64,000 nt of DNA from the NCBI GenBank assembly GCA_037126765.1, contig JBBCBC010000021.1:24259434-24323433 (forward strand). The letters are read 5' to 3'. The DNA is from Stenogyne calaminthoides. Its lineage: Eukaryota > Streptophyta > Magnoliopsida > Lamiales > Lamiaceae. Shown in pieces: positions 24,601 to 36,554 of the stretch. How positions within the stretch are numbered: the stretch's first letter is position 1; the number at the start of each line of letters is the position of its first letter. A program made the translations under genes and the position numbers. Below the pieces are notes generated by a model. The model ran no database searches, had not been told where the DNA came from, and saw only the letters and a program-made list of their open reading frames with translations.

Positions 24601-27600
24601 TGGTTATTCTGCCCGTTACTTATGCTTATAGGGAGGATCCGCCTGGTTTTGCTCAAACTATCAGAAGATGGTTTGGCAATACCTCAAGCTCTTCTTCATT
24701 ATTTATCTTGGCTGTAGTTATCTACATGTCACCAAATATGCTTGCTATATTGCTCTTTCTTTTTCCCTCCATCCGTCGATTCCTTGAAAGCTCGAATTAC
24801 AAGATTGTCATGCTAATGATGTGGTGGTCACAGGTATGCAAAAGGTTTTTGTGTCCACCTTTTTTCTTTTATTATAGATTCTTTTGTTTTCATAATAAGT
24901 CCCTGTTTCAATTTGTATATCTTACAGCCTCGGCTTTATGTTGGACGGGGAATGCATGAAAGCACCTTTTCTCTCTTCAAGTAAGGCACCAAAGGAAGAA
25001 TCTATTTGTCGTACAAAATCTACTTATGTGATATTTGATAGCTATCCTTTTTTTAATCAGGTACACATTATTCTGGGTGCTTCTTATCATTACAAAGTTG
25101 GCTTTCAGCTTCTACATTGAGGTGCCTGCCCTATCCACTTCTTTATTTGTCTGTTTCTATTTACTAATGCATTCATATAATGGCCCATGATTTTCCTTGT
25201 TACTGATGCTAATAGAATCACATTGTTAAGCATATCTTATTATTGTGCGGTAGGATATTCATATAAATCAATCAAGGGCGGAAAATCTCTATTTTTGCTA
25301 GTTAAACTAGGTGGCCTATGGATTGTTTTATCATAATCAATCTACATGGTACTATAGACTTATTTTGATAACAAATCCTTTCCGTTCCAGATAAGACCTC
25401 TAGTGGGTCCAACAAAAGCTATCATGGATGTTCATATATCAGCTTACCAGTGGCATGAGTTTTTCCCCCAAGGTAATCTGTATGACTATGATCTTGAGCT
25501 ATGTTATTTCAAGCACAATGCAAGAATAAATAGAGAAAATAGTTGGACTGAAATATTTATTGTGATATTGTTACTAATTATTGGATCCATGTCATGCTTT
25601 GCAGCAAAGAACAATATAGGTGTTGTGATTGCACTATGGGCACCAGTTATTCTTGTATGGATCATGTTTATTTTCAGTACTATGAACAATATACGTTTCA
25701 ACTTTCAAATATACCTCAAAAATTTATCATATTGCCTTTTTCTTTTATAAATTTGGATATAGTAATTTGTGAATTCTCCCTTTCCAGGTTTATTTCATGG
25801 ATACCCAGATATGGTATGCTATATTCTCTACACTGTTTGGAGGTATATATGGTGCATTCCGCCGACTTGGAGAGGTAAGAATAACTTCCCTTCGGTGACA
25901 TCAACATTTATATAAACTGTGATTTATTTTTCTCATTTTACTTTCTTTTTTCTTTTTCCTTCAGATTCGAACTCTAGGAATGCTGAGATCCCGATTTCAG
26001 TCATTGCCTGGTGCCTTCAATGCCTGTTTAATCCCAGAGGAGAAAGCTGAGCCAACAAAAAGGAAAGGACTGAAGGCCACCTTTTCCCGCAAGTTTGACC
26101 TGGTAACATATTATTGTTCTTTTTTCATTTCTATTACTAACAAGTAATATGTTGGCTTATGAAAGAATATAACTTTGAATTTACTTTTATCTATCTAAAT
26201 ATCATTCTCAGATTCCATCCAGTAAGGAAAAAGGAGCTGCAAGGTTTGCTCAATTGTGGAACAAAATAATAACAAGTTTCAGGGAGGAGGATCTAATAAG
26301 TAATAGGTGATCTTCGTATTAATGCTATGAAATATTCGTTTTGTAATTTCATTGTTTCTTTCCTAATATAGTGGTACAAACTTTAGATATGAATATTATG
26401 ATTATATGATTTCTAAACTTGCTTGTGTTGTTAGGGAAATGGATCTGTTGCTTGTTCCATACTGGGCTGATCGTGATTTGGAGCTGATGCAGTGGCCTCC
26501 GTTTTTGCTTGCTAGCAAGGTTTCCTTTGGACCATTATTTCCCTTTTATATTAGATTATGTCTTGAATTTGTGGTTGTCTATTTTATCTTTTGTGAAATA
26601 TCATCCTGCTCTTTCTCACCCCAACTTTTGGACTCTATTAGGCAAATGCTTAACCATAGATACCAAGGCATAGAACAAAGTATTTTTCTGGGAAAATTAC
26701 AAAAAATATCCTTTAGGATTGAACTACTTATAACAACTATCAATATGGATGACGCAAGCATAGTTCCCCGTGTATTACACGGAGTGTTAGTAATAGTTGA
26801 TATTAATAATATATAGTATATTAAATATTTATAAAAACTAATATATGTATTGTTATGGAAAAAAAATTGATCGTATTGATAAAAATATTAGTGAATATAT
26901 ATATAAATTAGTTTTATTAGGTATTTTTTGTTTTTAGAATATGTGAAAAAACTTATTGGTTGATAAACAAATAAATCATTTTATATGTGGAAAATTTATT
27001 GATTCACTTTCATTAAAAAAAAATGTATATGTCCTTTTAGGCTAAGTCTTGTATGCATCCAGGTGCACCGTGCACTCATAGTGCATTTTAGAACCATGCA
27101 ACTTATTATACTGAAAGATGCAACTTATTTACGCTAAAATGTACTATGGTTGCACGATGCACATGAGACCCACTCGTCCTTCTATTATTATTTTTTTGAC
27201 AAAGTAAGAATAAGTTGATGGATAATAAATTTTTTCACTTAAGTAAATTTTCAGAATTTAATTAATTAATTAACTGATACAATACATCAAAATTCTTGTT
27301 TACATTTAATTCCCCTGTTTGCTCAAATTAAGATTCTCTAAATATGTCTCTTAATTTTTAGAACTATAATGACTTGTTCAAATATATAGATATAAGTGAA
27401 ATTGGTACAATTACAGTCGAAGACCTACTGCATTTTTATAGATATAAAGCTAACTATCATGATTGAAGCAAAACCTATGTGGGTAAAAAATGAGTGCTTA
27501 GATTACCTACAAAATTTAATGATATATCACTGTTATTATTTGATGTATCCATTTTCACTGGATACAAAAATAATAAACAACATACTTAATCCTTCATAAA

Positions 27601-30600
27601 AATAATTATTGTTAATTCATGATGATCTATATACAAAATATTACAATAAAAATGTTTATTCTTATTAAATAATATGTATAAAAATTTCATATTTTTTGAA
27701 ATATAAGTCAATGGATAATAGAAATTTTCATAAATGATTAGTGAAGTGATATAATAAATATAATTTTTTTAATACATTTAATTCCGTTGTTCGGATTTCC
27801 TATTGACAATCGAATATATGCTCAACACACCCACTTTACAGCTGATTGTGATAGTACGGGGTGCTGAAAAATGTTGTACACACATATGAGTGTATTCAGC
27901 AAAAGTCCAGGTATGAGTAGCCGCGTCTTTTCCTATTTATAGGACTTACTCATATATTAAGAGAGAGTAGAGAAAATGATACATTTACAGCCAAAGGCTT
28001 AAATAAATCAAAATCTTCAATACACTTAATCCTCTACTTCGGATTTAAGGCGGTACAACTAACCAAATGTCCAATATCTTTTATTAGGCTAAATGTAGCT
28101 ATTAATTTCAATGCAAACGGATGTGAGATAAAAAAAGTGTTTTGAGAAGGAGCATATGGACATATGACAACTAAGGAGATGATAAATGACATAGGAGTTA
28201 TACGAGTGTTGACACATGCCATTTAGAAAATAGAAACTATGGAGTCGTTACAAGGACAAAAAACTCTCACATAGATGTATAAGTATTTGCCTTTTGCATT
28301 ACAGATTTAAATTATCGAGGGTGTGGTGTATTTGTTGGTCAAGTACAAATCTTATATATGGTACTTAAGGGGAGGTTATACACAATAAGGTTTTTAAGTA
28401 AATTCATCTAACCTTATGGGTTATTATTTGGTTAGTTGTCCTAATTTCCTTATCCGCTTTTCTGTCTATATCGATAATCAATGATGATAGGAAAGAACAC
28501 CCTTACCAACAAGATTGCAAAATAGGCAGTAAAGTATAGAATTTTGTGTGTTATTAATATACTAGAATCCCGTGTATATAGTGGCAGAAAAGACCTAGAG
28601 TTACAACCAAAACCAGGAAAGAGAATCAAGGTCTACCTAATTTACATTAATCAACTATACAAGGAAATGTAATAATAATTTAAACTTCAACACTCCCCTT
28701 GAAGCTGGAACATATATATCAACCAGTGATGCAGGACTCGGTTTAGTCGGCCACTGGCCAACGTGAGTTCATACTTCATGGTAATCGGCTACTGTAGGTG
28801 TTCAGCGCATTAGTTGCCACCTAGGCGGCCGAGTTGCGTTAGGCGGTCTGCACATTTTCTTTTAGATGTGTGAATTGTCATTTCACTTGTGAATTGAAAA
28901 AAAGTTAATCAAACATTTTATTCAAAACAAACTAAGTGGGGGCAAAGTGCAGAACAAAACTTCCCCAAATTGGACGTTGGTAGTGTTTTAATTGGACTGT
29001 TTGAGACTTAATTGGTACTTTATTTGCATTTGGAATTTGGAATCGGCTTGACTGGTCGGTGCCTAGATGCTAGATGGTCCAAATCATCCCTACTATCGAT
29101 TTTTGCACCCTTGATATCAACAATGCCCAACTAAACAAGTATACAAGTATTATACGCCACAAGGCCACAAGAAATAAGTATAAACAAATAAGTTTGATGG
29201 TGGTGTCCAAAGGGGGGGGCTTCATGAGCGTGGAGATGAGACCCCAGTTAGAGAAAATACGTTGCGAGTTAATGAATAATGATAACTAACAAAACTCTCA
29301 TGCAGTTTATAGCTATTATCGGGGCTTTTTACATGGTTAATTAGTAAATTATTTATTTATTAGCACGCCACATTTTTCTGAGTATGTATTCATTCATACA
29401 AAAAGCAACCTCGAAATTTGCCTTACACATCGTAACAAACTACACCATTGCCATTTCAAGAGTTGACATTGGTTTATTTCCCTAGTTTATATTCCTAATA
29501 CCGTATTACCTAGACATAACACATAGGTGTAATAGGCATGTGAGAACCACAATAAAGATGCCACGTATCAACAATAGTGTATCTCTCATAGTTATATCCA
29601 TCTTTATTTAATTTTTTATTCCACACTTACTTTATATTTTGAAGGTGTGAAAATGTTCAACCCTGTTTCAGAATTTCCTTTAAGGACTGGTATGATATGT
29701 TATGTTCATTAAATTAAGTGTAACCATTCTGGATGGAATATAAGTTTGATGTGAGAATTAGATGCCATGGTTGGGTTTTTTATCCATCACTGGCTAATAG
29801 AAGTGATCAGCTGACATTTTATAATCACTTATCTGTAGATACCAATAGCAGTGGATATGGCTAAAGATAGTAGGGGCAAGGATAGCGAACTGAAAAAGCG
29901 TATCAAGTCTGACGATTACATGTATTCTGCCGTCTGCGAGTGCTATGCTTCATTCCGAAACATTGTTAACTTTTTAGTTCATGGAAAACGTGAGAAAGAG
30001 TAAGTTTTCGAAGGTACAAAGATTTGCTGTTTGAGCCCATTTGCATTTGCTTCACTTTGTCTAATTATCTTATATTATCAGGGTGATTGAGTATATATTT
30101 TCTGAAGTTGACAAGCATATAGTGGAGGATGATCTGTTAGCTGAATACAAGCTTAATGCTCTTCCAAATCTGTATGAGCTTTTTGTTAGGCTTGTAAAAT
30201 ACTTGGTAGGGATTTCTGTTTTCTCCGTTGTAATTTGCTGTTCGTATTGATTCAGTTACACATAAACTTGTTACTCAATCAACCATTTTGCAGTTGGACA
30301 ATAAGCCAGAGGACAGGGATCAAATTGTCATTCTTTTCCAGGACATGCTAGAAGTTGTGACTCGAGATATAATGGAAGATCATGTATCCAAGTAATGTTC
30401 TATCTTATTGTATTCCATTTTCTTATTTAATTTCATTTTGAGGCCTAACTGAAACACTCTTATTTTATTCCATTTGCTTTACAAAGCTTGTTAGATTCAA
30501 TTCATGGTGGATCGGGACATGAAGGAATACAATATCAGTTATTTGCATCAGCTGGTGCCATTAAATTTCCAGCTCCCGAATCTGAAGCTTGGAAAGAGAA

Positions 30601-33600
30601 GGTATACAAAGTTGAATTGACATCTACTAGTATAACTTTTTCACCTTTACTTACTCGTTTAACTTTTTCCTTTTTTACTTCACCACAGATCAAGAGGTTG
30701 TACTTGTTGCTGACGGTGAAGGAATCTGCAATGGACGTACCATCAAATTTAGAAGCCAGAAGGCGCATTTCCTTCTTCTCTAATTCCTTGTTTATGGACA
30801 TGCCTTCAGCTCCTAAAGTCCGCAATATGCTGTCTTTCTCGTGAGTTCTTTATTTCTTTTCTATTTGTGCTACAAGCGTGGTTAGAAGATCATGTATCTA
30901 TGTACATGACACCTTATGTGTATATAACTTTTTATTATTTCAACATATAGTGTTTTGACTCCATATTACACGGAGGAAGTTCTTTTCTCATTGACTGAGC
31001 TAGAAGAGCCAAATGAAGATGGAGTTTCCATTCTATTTTACTTGCAGAAAATTTTCCCAGGTTTGTGCTTTGAATGCTGCGAGATATATCATATTTCTCC
31101 TTCTCTATCAACCTTAAACAAATATCTCGCAGATGAATGGAACAACTTTCTGGAGCGCCTTGATTGTCTTGGTGAAGAAGAACTTAGAGGGTCCGATGAA
31201 TCAGAAGATCAATTGCGCCATTGGGCATCATATAGAGGCCAAACATTGACCAGAACTGGTATGAACCAATCAAATTCTCAGCATTCTGCATGGTTGAGGC
31301 GCGCGCAAGGATTATTTTTTTCTTTCAAGTTTAGTAAAGAAAACGTGTTTCTAGGGTCCATTCCTCATTGATAATTTAATGAATTATTCATTTAATTACG
31401 ATCAAAGTTAGATCATGTTAGTGGGTCATCATAGTACCTCTTTTTGTTTTTGAAACATAAATTTTTGTGGACTGATGCATTTTCTAAATTTTGGCAGTTA
31501 GAGGAATGATGTATTACCGCAAAGCTCTGGAACTTCAGGCATTCCTTGATATGGCGAAGCATGATGGTACTGTATCTTGTGCATTCTCTTTGATGTTTTA
31601 GTACAACTATTGGAGTGCAATAATATAAGCAGCTATATTTCTTAATTTAAACAGATTTAATGGAAGGCTATAAGGCCATTGAGTTGAATGAAGATCAAAT
31701 GAAGGGAGAGCGGTCACTGTGGACACAATGTCAAGCTGTGGCAGATATGAAGTTCACGTATGTTGTCTCCTGCCAATTATACGGCATCCAGAAACGATCT
31801 GGAGATCCTCGAGCCCAAGATATATTGAGACTTATGACAACGTAAGAAACACAGAGCTTTCAAGGCTGTCTTGTTTTTTTCTTTGGGAACTTCTCTTTTT
31901 GTGAACTTAAAGGCTGTTGTCTTGTGGATATCATTACCTAATCTAGCATTTTTCTGGACAGGTATCCATCTCTTAGAGTAGCATACATTGATGAAGTTGA
32001 AGAACCCAGTAAAGACAGAACTAAGAAGGTTAATGACAAAGTATACTACTCAACTCTAGTGAAGGCTGCTTTACCCAAGTCAAATTCTTCAGAGCCAGGA
32101 CAGAATCTGGATCAGGTAATTGGAAGTCACTAGATGAAAATAATAGGTAGCCCAAACAGTTAGAAATATTGGATCAGGTAATTGGGAGTCACTACAACGT
32201 AAGGACGCTTTACACTTGTCACTGAAATCCATATTAACAAATCTTTTGGGCGGTTATTTGGATTGATGTGCATTATAAACCATTTTACTTTCATTTTAAT
32301 TTTATTAGGATTTGGGTTCATTTACTCTAATTTGGGTGGATTTCAAATCCCTTAAGAAACAGAACTTAAGTTGATGCTTGTTTTGGGTTTCAAAAACCAG
32401 GTTTTGGATTTACAAATCTAAATCCGGTTTTGAGAATTGAGATTTTGAAATCCGGTTTTATAAAACCACCACCACAACACCTATAAACTTACAATCACAC
32501 TTAACAATACTATCGATTCTCCCTCTTTACACAGCCCTACTCAAAATCCCGAAACAAAAACACACCTTACTATTTATCAGGATTTCGAAATCCCCTAGAT
32601 TTCAGAAACTGCTTTTAAAAATCACTTTAATCCCAAAGCAAACATCACCTAAAGGTTTTAGGGGAGGGGTTAGGATTCAATGTTGATGGAGGTTCATTCA
32701 AAATATTTATTTTTAGCCTGACTAGTTGAAGCTACACAAGGGATATGTACCCTGCATCTAGCTATAATCATATTAAAGGTTTAGCGTTTACACTAACTTA
32801 TATGCAGGTAGATGATTTTATTCGTGGGATAGTCACTTGAAGCAGATATCAATTTGTTTTCTTGACTTGTTTTACTTTTCCAGTGACTTCTTTTATTTTA
32901 GTCTGTTCCCATGCACTATGAAGATCCGCAATTGAGGTTGACAATCGATCATATTTTGTGACTGTGATTATTAATTTATGGATTTCATTTTGCAGATCAT
33001 CTACCGTATAAAACTTCCAGGCCCTGCTATCCTGGGTGAAGGAAAGCCTGAAAATCAGAATCATGCCATAATTTTCACGCGCGGAGAAGGCTTACAAACA
33101 ATTGATATGAATCAGGTAAACTACTATTTTGTTCATTTGCCTTTCTACTTATGATTCCTGACATTATTTAACTCCAACTTAGGATAACTACATGGAAGAA
33201 GCTTTGAAAATGAGAAACTTGCTCCAAGAATTTCTTAAAAGGCATGACCTGAGACATCCATCAATTCTCGGTCTGAGGGAACATATTTTCACTGGAAGGT
33301 GGGCCCACTTCACATAATTAGCATGTTCTCAACAATAACACATGCATATACTCTTTCCATAATGTAACCCATACTTCTTTCACTATGCAATGCAGTGTTT
33401 CTTCTCTTGCTTGGTTTATGTCTAATCAAGAGACGAGCTTTGTTACTATTGGTCAGAGACTACTGGCTAACCCTCTTAAGTAAGTGTTCTTTGCATTACT
33501 CAAAACTTTCCACCCGATAAGTTGTTATCTTATATAAATGTATCAGTATGGATGCCCAGTGTATATAATTCCTTTATTCTTATGACTTTTCTTTGCCACC

Positions 33601-36554
33601 GTTTTTTGTGCGTTTCTGATTTTTTATTACCTATTTAATTTGAATAATGCATAATCCTTGCCTTTTGTGCTGAAAATGCTTTAATCTGGGTGAATAGCTG
33701 TATTAGGCCCTACACCGTAAATTTATAAAATTCAGTTGGTATATTGTATATTTACGGGGCCAATCCTGAATATAGAGTTTTATGATAAGACATTTCATTT
33801 GCTTCATTTCGAGCTTATCTCTGGATTTCACATATACACAATTCGCCTAGGTTATATCATACATGTCTCAAGAAAAGTTTCATTTTTTAACCAGCCATTC
33901 TTTTGTATTTGTTTTACTGGTCATCTTTCTAAGTGTGCTTCCTTTTTCACTACAGGGTGCGGTTTCACTATGGACATCCTGATGTTTTTGATAGACTGTT
34001 TCACCTTACTAGAGGTGGAGTGAGCAAGGCCTCCAAGATTATCAACCTCAGTGAGGACATATTTGCTGGTATGATCATAAATTATATTGTTAAATACTTG
34101 GTTTTTCTTTTTTAAATGGATCGTAGTTGCTTGATCCTGTGCCAACTGTGTAGGCTTCAATTCTACACTTCGTGAAGGCAATGTAACTCATCATGAGTAC
34201 ATACAAGTTGGTAAAGGGAGGGATGTTGGCCTTAACCAAATTTCGTTGTTTGAGGCAAAGATTGCCAATGGAAATGGAGAACAAACATTGAGTCGTGATT
34301 TGTATAGGCTGGGGCATCGCTTTGACTTCTTTCGAATGCTTTCATGCTATTTCACCACCATTGGTTTTTACATCAGTACTTTGGTATGTGATAAATAGAT
34401 TGTTCAACAGTAGTATTTTGAATTTCTTTTTAAACTTTCTAACCCTGTTGTCTTTCTTGTGACAGATTACTGTGCTGACTGTGTATGTATTTCTTTACGG
34501 CCGTCTTTATCTTGTTCTTAGTGGACTCGAAAAGGGACTAAGTGCGCAGCCCGGAATTCGAGATAACAAGTCTTTAGAAATTGCCCTGGCCTCTCAGTCC
34601 TTTGTGCAGATTGGATTTCTGATGGCTCTTCCTATGGTGATGGAAATTGGACTAGAAAATGGCTTCCGTACAGCATTAAGTGAATTCATATTAATGCAGC
34701 TACAACTAGCACCTGTATTTTTCACTTTCTCACTTGGAACGAAAACCCATTATTATGGGAGAACATTACTTCATGGGGGTGCAAAATATAGGGGCACGGG
34801 TCGTGGGTTTGTTGTGTTCCATGCTAAATTTGCTGATAACTATCGGTTGTACTCACGTAGCCACTTTGTTAAGGGGCTGGAGCTAATGATACTGCTTCTT
34901 GTTTATCAAATATTTGGGCAGGCCTATAGGGGTGCTCTTGCGTATATCTTAATCACGGTCCCTATGTGGTTTATGGTGGGCACCTGGCTTTTTGCTCCCT
35001 TCCTTTTTAATCCTTCTGGTTTTGAGTGGCAAAAGATAGTTGATGATTGGACGGATTGGAATAAGTGGATCGGGAATAGAGGAGGAATTGGTGTTCCTCC
35101 CGAGAAAAGTTGGGAATCATGGTGGGAGGAGGAGCAAGATCATCTTCGTCATTCTGGGAAAAGGGGTATCGTTGCTGAGATATATTAGCATTAAGGTTTT
35201 TCATTTATCAGTATGGCCTCGTATATCACTTGCATATAGCAAGGGATTCCAAAAGTGTCCTGGTACGTTCTGTCCTGAAAATACTTGAGTACAGTAGTGT
35301 GTTCGAGTTTTTAATAAAAACTTAAAATATATTACAGGTATACGGCATATCGTGGCTGGTGATCTTTCTGATACTTTTTGTCATGAAGGTGAGAACATTA
35401 TTGATTTTTTTAGTTGAAATAGACAGTTTACTTTGTATACGGTATACCTATTTGTGCAACCTAACTGGTTTTGTAGAAAAAGGTGATACAAGTGTTATTG
35501 CCTATCTTTACTAGATTCCAAACGAATTTTTGTGTCAAATACTTTAAGTTGTTGGTAACTTGCAAATGACCCCCTTCCTGTATTAGAAAATAGCATATAA
35601 GGGTCCAATTTTTAGGTTGAGTCTCAATATAGACCCTCATTATACAAAAGTCTCAATTGAGAGTTCAATTTTTATTTTTCTCACTTTTTTTGTTTGGGTA
35701 ATTTTTGTCTCAACTCAAGACCTAACGATTTATTATTTCTTTTTTCAATTCAAATCGTATGTACAGTAAAAAGTGCCATGTACCACTAATTTATCTTTTA
35801 TGATTTTAATTTGAAAAATAATTTTTTTGTCGGACCTTAAATTGAGAAAAAAGTAAAAAATTGTGAATTAGGGAAATAAAAGATAACCAAGTCATCTCCT
35901 TAAATATTCTGAAGGTATCGTAAGCCTCGAGTGGTGTTATTTGGAGCAGATATCATCTCTTTAACAATTTGTTACAGATGATTTGTTTTGTATCTGATGA
36001 GTTTTCTTGCTCTGTTTATCATCCAGACAATTTCAGTTGGTAGGAGGAAATTTAGTGCGAATTTTCAACTAGTATTCCGGCTTATCAAGGGTTTAATATT
36101 TGTGACGTTCATCGCTATCCTGGTAATCTTGATAGCCCTAGCCCACATGTCACCAAGAGATATTCTGGTTTGCATACTTGCCTTCATGCCTACTGGTTGG
36201 GGCTTACTTCTGGTTTGCAATTCTTTCATCAAACTAATTTTAAATTGTTGGTGCAGTTTTTATTTATTTATTTATTATAAAGAGATTAATGATTTTTGGT
36301 TCCAGATTGCACAAGCATGTAAGCCGGTGGTTCATAGATTCGGATTCTGGGGATCAGTGAGGACATTAGCTCGAGGCTATGAAATTTTGATGGGTTTGCT
36401 TCTGTTCACACCTGTGGCTTTTCTTGCATGGTTCCCTTTCGTATCGGAGTTCCAAACTCGAATGTTGTTCAACCAAGCCTTTAGTAGAGGGCTTCAGATT
36501 TCGCGTATTCTTGGTGGGCATCGTAAAGACAAATCCTCCAGAAACAAAGAGTAG
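17024..36554 (+). CDS. CALS3: Callose synthase (1,3-beta-glucan synthase, GT48), CalS3-like, with a frameshift in exon 39
   Basis: Encodes a plant callose synthase, the multi-pass plasma-membrane enzyme that polymerises UDP-glucose into beta-1,3-glucan at plasmodesmata, cell plates and wounds. I could place 42 exons with GT-AG introns and consistent phases. Summed, they would give about 1941 residues, the normal family size. The order is the usual one: N-terminal Vta1-like region, FKS1-type domain (about 309-400), first membrane cluster, large cytoplasmic GT48 region, and C-terminal membrane cluster. The start at 17024 is supported by the following RTQTVGNLGES and EVVPSSLVEIAPILR stretches typical of the clade. 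A one-base loss at 35180-35184 leads to a stop at 35186-35188, for a predicted product of 1754 residues. CalS1, 2 and 3 are close; the choice of CalS3 is a judgement from remembered family features. Confidence 0.93.
21691..23394 (+). other. Intron 12, carrying a Stowaway-type MITE
   Basis: A 1.7-kb intron between gtaaga and ctag. Apart from the MITE at 21981-22185 I see no coding or structured elements in it. Short open frames in it overlap the MITE or are chance. Confidence 0.8.
21981..22185. mobile_element. Stowaway-type MITE (Tc1/mariner) in intron 12
   Basis: About 205 bp bounded by tactccctccgtccc and gggacggagggaata, the hallmark Stowaway terminal inverted repeats with TA at both ends. 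A second internal copy of the inverted-repeat motif (aacttgaaatgggacgga, about 22125) suggests internal duplication. It does not touch an exon. Confidence 0.88.
23395..26519 (+). CDS. CALS3: Callose synthase exons 13-23 (residues 455-861)
   Basis: Exons: 23395-23514, 23617-23734, 24502-24833, 24928-24980, 25061-25121, 25391-25472, 25605-25654, 25788-25874, 25965-26102, 26212-26306, 26435-26519. They encode the first membrane cluster: WSFFILCLQAMIIVAW, the hydrophobic stretches of exon 15 including LFILAVVIYMSPNMLAILLF, FWVLLIITKLAFSFYIE, and NNIGVVIALWAPVILVYFMD. The start of the cytoplasmic loop follows, with GAFRRLGEIRTLGMLRSRF and EEDLISNREMDLLLVPYW. Conserved short stretches such as QPRLYVGRGMHES are intact. 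All junctions are in frame. Confidence 0.92.
24113..24422. mobile_element. Second Stowaway-like MITE in intron 14 (degenerate)
   Basis: Starts tactccctctttttcaaaat and ends near gaaggacatttattatgaca. The ends are rough inverted repeats (aaataaatgtccttttag against agaaggacatttatt). The right end has lost the gagggagta terminus, so boundaries are approximate. Confidence 0.6.
26772..26787. other. Hairpin resembling a Helitron 3' end, intron 23
   Basis: ccgtgtattacacgg forms a 7-bp stem with almost no loop. A GC-rich hairpin in AT-rich DNA near an end is typical of Helitron 3' termini, but the expected CTRR end about 10 bases downstream is not clean here, so the assignment is weak. Confidence 0.3.
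27062..27163. mobile_element. Small inverted-repeat (MITE-like) element in intron 23
   Basis: Left arm 27062-27089 (ggtgcaccgtgcactcatag and on) and right arm 27136-27163 are inverted copies, matching at about 23 of 28 positions. Only 46 bp lie between. The family is unknown to me. Confidence 0.5.
28547..28715 (-). mobile_element. copia LTR end remnant in intron 23
   Basis: On the minus strand GCTTCAAGGGGAG directly before TGTTGAAG looks like a copia polypurine tract plus LTR start. Retroelements ending in this CTCCCCTTGAAGCTGG form are common in plants. The other LTR end and internal sequence are not recognisable, so only a scrap remains. Confidence 0.4.
29839..34383 (+). CDS. CALS3: Callose synthase exons 24-38 (residues 862-1514), main GT48 part
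   Basis: Exons: 29839-29999, 30082-30205, 30294-30391, 30487-30601, 30689-30840, 30951-31060, 31133-31258, 31498-31566, 31655-31841, 31962-32115, 32996-33115, 33183-33298, 33396-33479, 33956-34068, 34154-34383. This is the cytoplasmic glucan synthase domain: KESAMDVPSNLEARRRISFF, VLTPYYTEEVLFSL, ASYRGQTLTRTVRGMMYYRK, KRSGDPRAQDILRLM (about residue 1226), LPGPAILGEGKPENQNHAII, GSVSSLAWFMSNQETSFVTI, VRFHYGHPDVFDRLFHLTRG and YIQVGKGRDVGLNQIS. All are strongly conserved in GT48 and intact. All junctions are in frame. Confidence 0.92.
32116..32995 (+). other. Intron 33 with a possible MITE
   Basis: An 880-bp intron. Positions about 32248-32652 begin gggcggttatttggattgatg and end with text whose reverse complement is ggtgatgtttgctttggg. 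These are loosely similar ends, as in Harbinger-like MITEs. The ends match poorly, so this is only a candidate. Confidence 0.35.
34466..36554 (+). CDS. CALS3: Callose synthase exons 39-42, C-terminal membrane part, frameshifted
   Basis: Exons: 34466-35262, 35338-35388, 36027-36212, 36306-36554. Exon 39 starts in frame (ITVLTVYVFLYGRLYLVLSG) and runs through HYYGRTLLHGGAKYRGTGRG and NPSGFEWQKIVDDWTDWNKW to GKRGIVAEI. A stop at 35186-35188 then follows. One base further along, the expected membrane segment LALRFFIYQYGLVYHL continues in another frame to the donor at 35263. Exons 40-42 are clean in that second frame: VYGISWLVIFLILFVMK, RRKFSANFQLVFRLIKG, AFMPTGWGLLL, RILGGHRKDKSSRNKE and stop 36552-36554. 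Five bases stand where six are expected. Real damage, an allele or a sequencing error are all possible. About 187 residues would be lost. Confidence 0.9.

Larger units (their letters stand above)
26520..29838 (+). other. Intron 23, 3.3 kb, filled with repeat debris
   Basis: By far the longest intron, between gtttcc after LLASK and tgtag before IPIAVDMAKD. It holds a perfect short hairpin (26772-26787), an inverted-repeat MITE-like piece (27062-27163), a copia LTR-end remnant (about 28547-28715) and long AT-rich stretches. No open frame in it resembles a known family. The size suggests repeated insertion into a once short intron. Confidence 0.75.

Noticed and set aside
24489..24959. 156-residue open frame that could be called a separate membrane protein gene
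   Set aside because: It is exon 15 of the callose synthase read through into the next intron.
30535..30825. Minus-strand 96-residue frame
   Set aside because: Antisense shadow of callose synthase exons 27 and 28.
34472..35188. 238-residue open frame as an independent gene
   Set aside because: It is exon 39 of the callose synthase, ended early by the frameshift.
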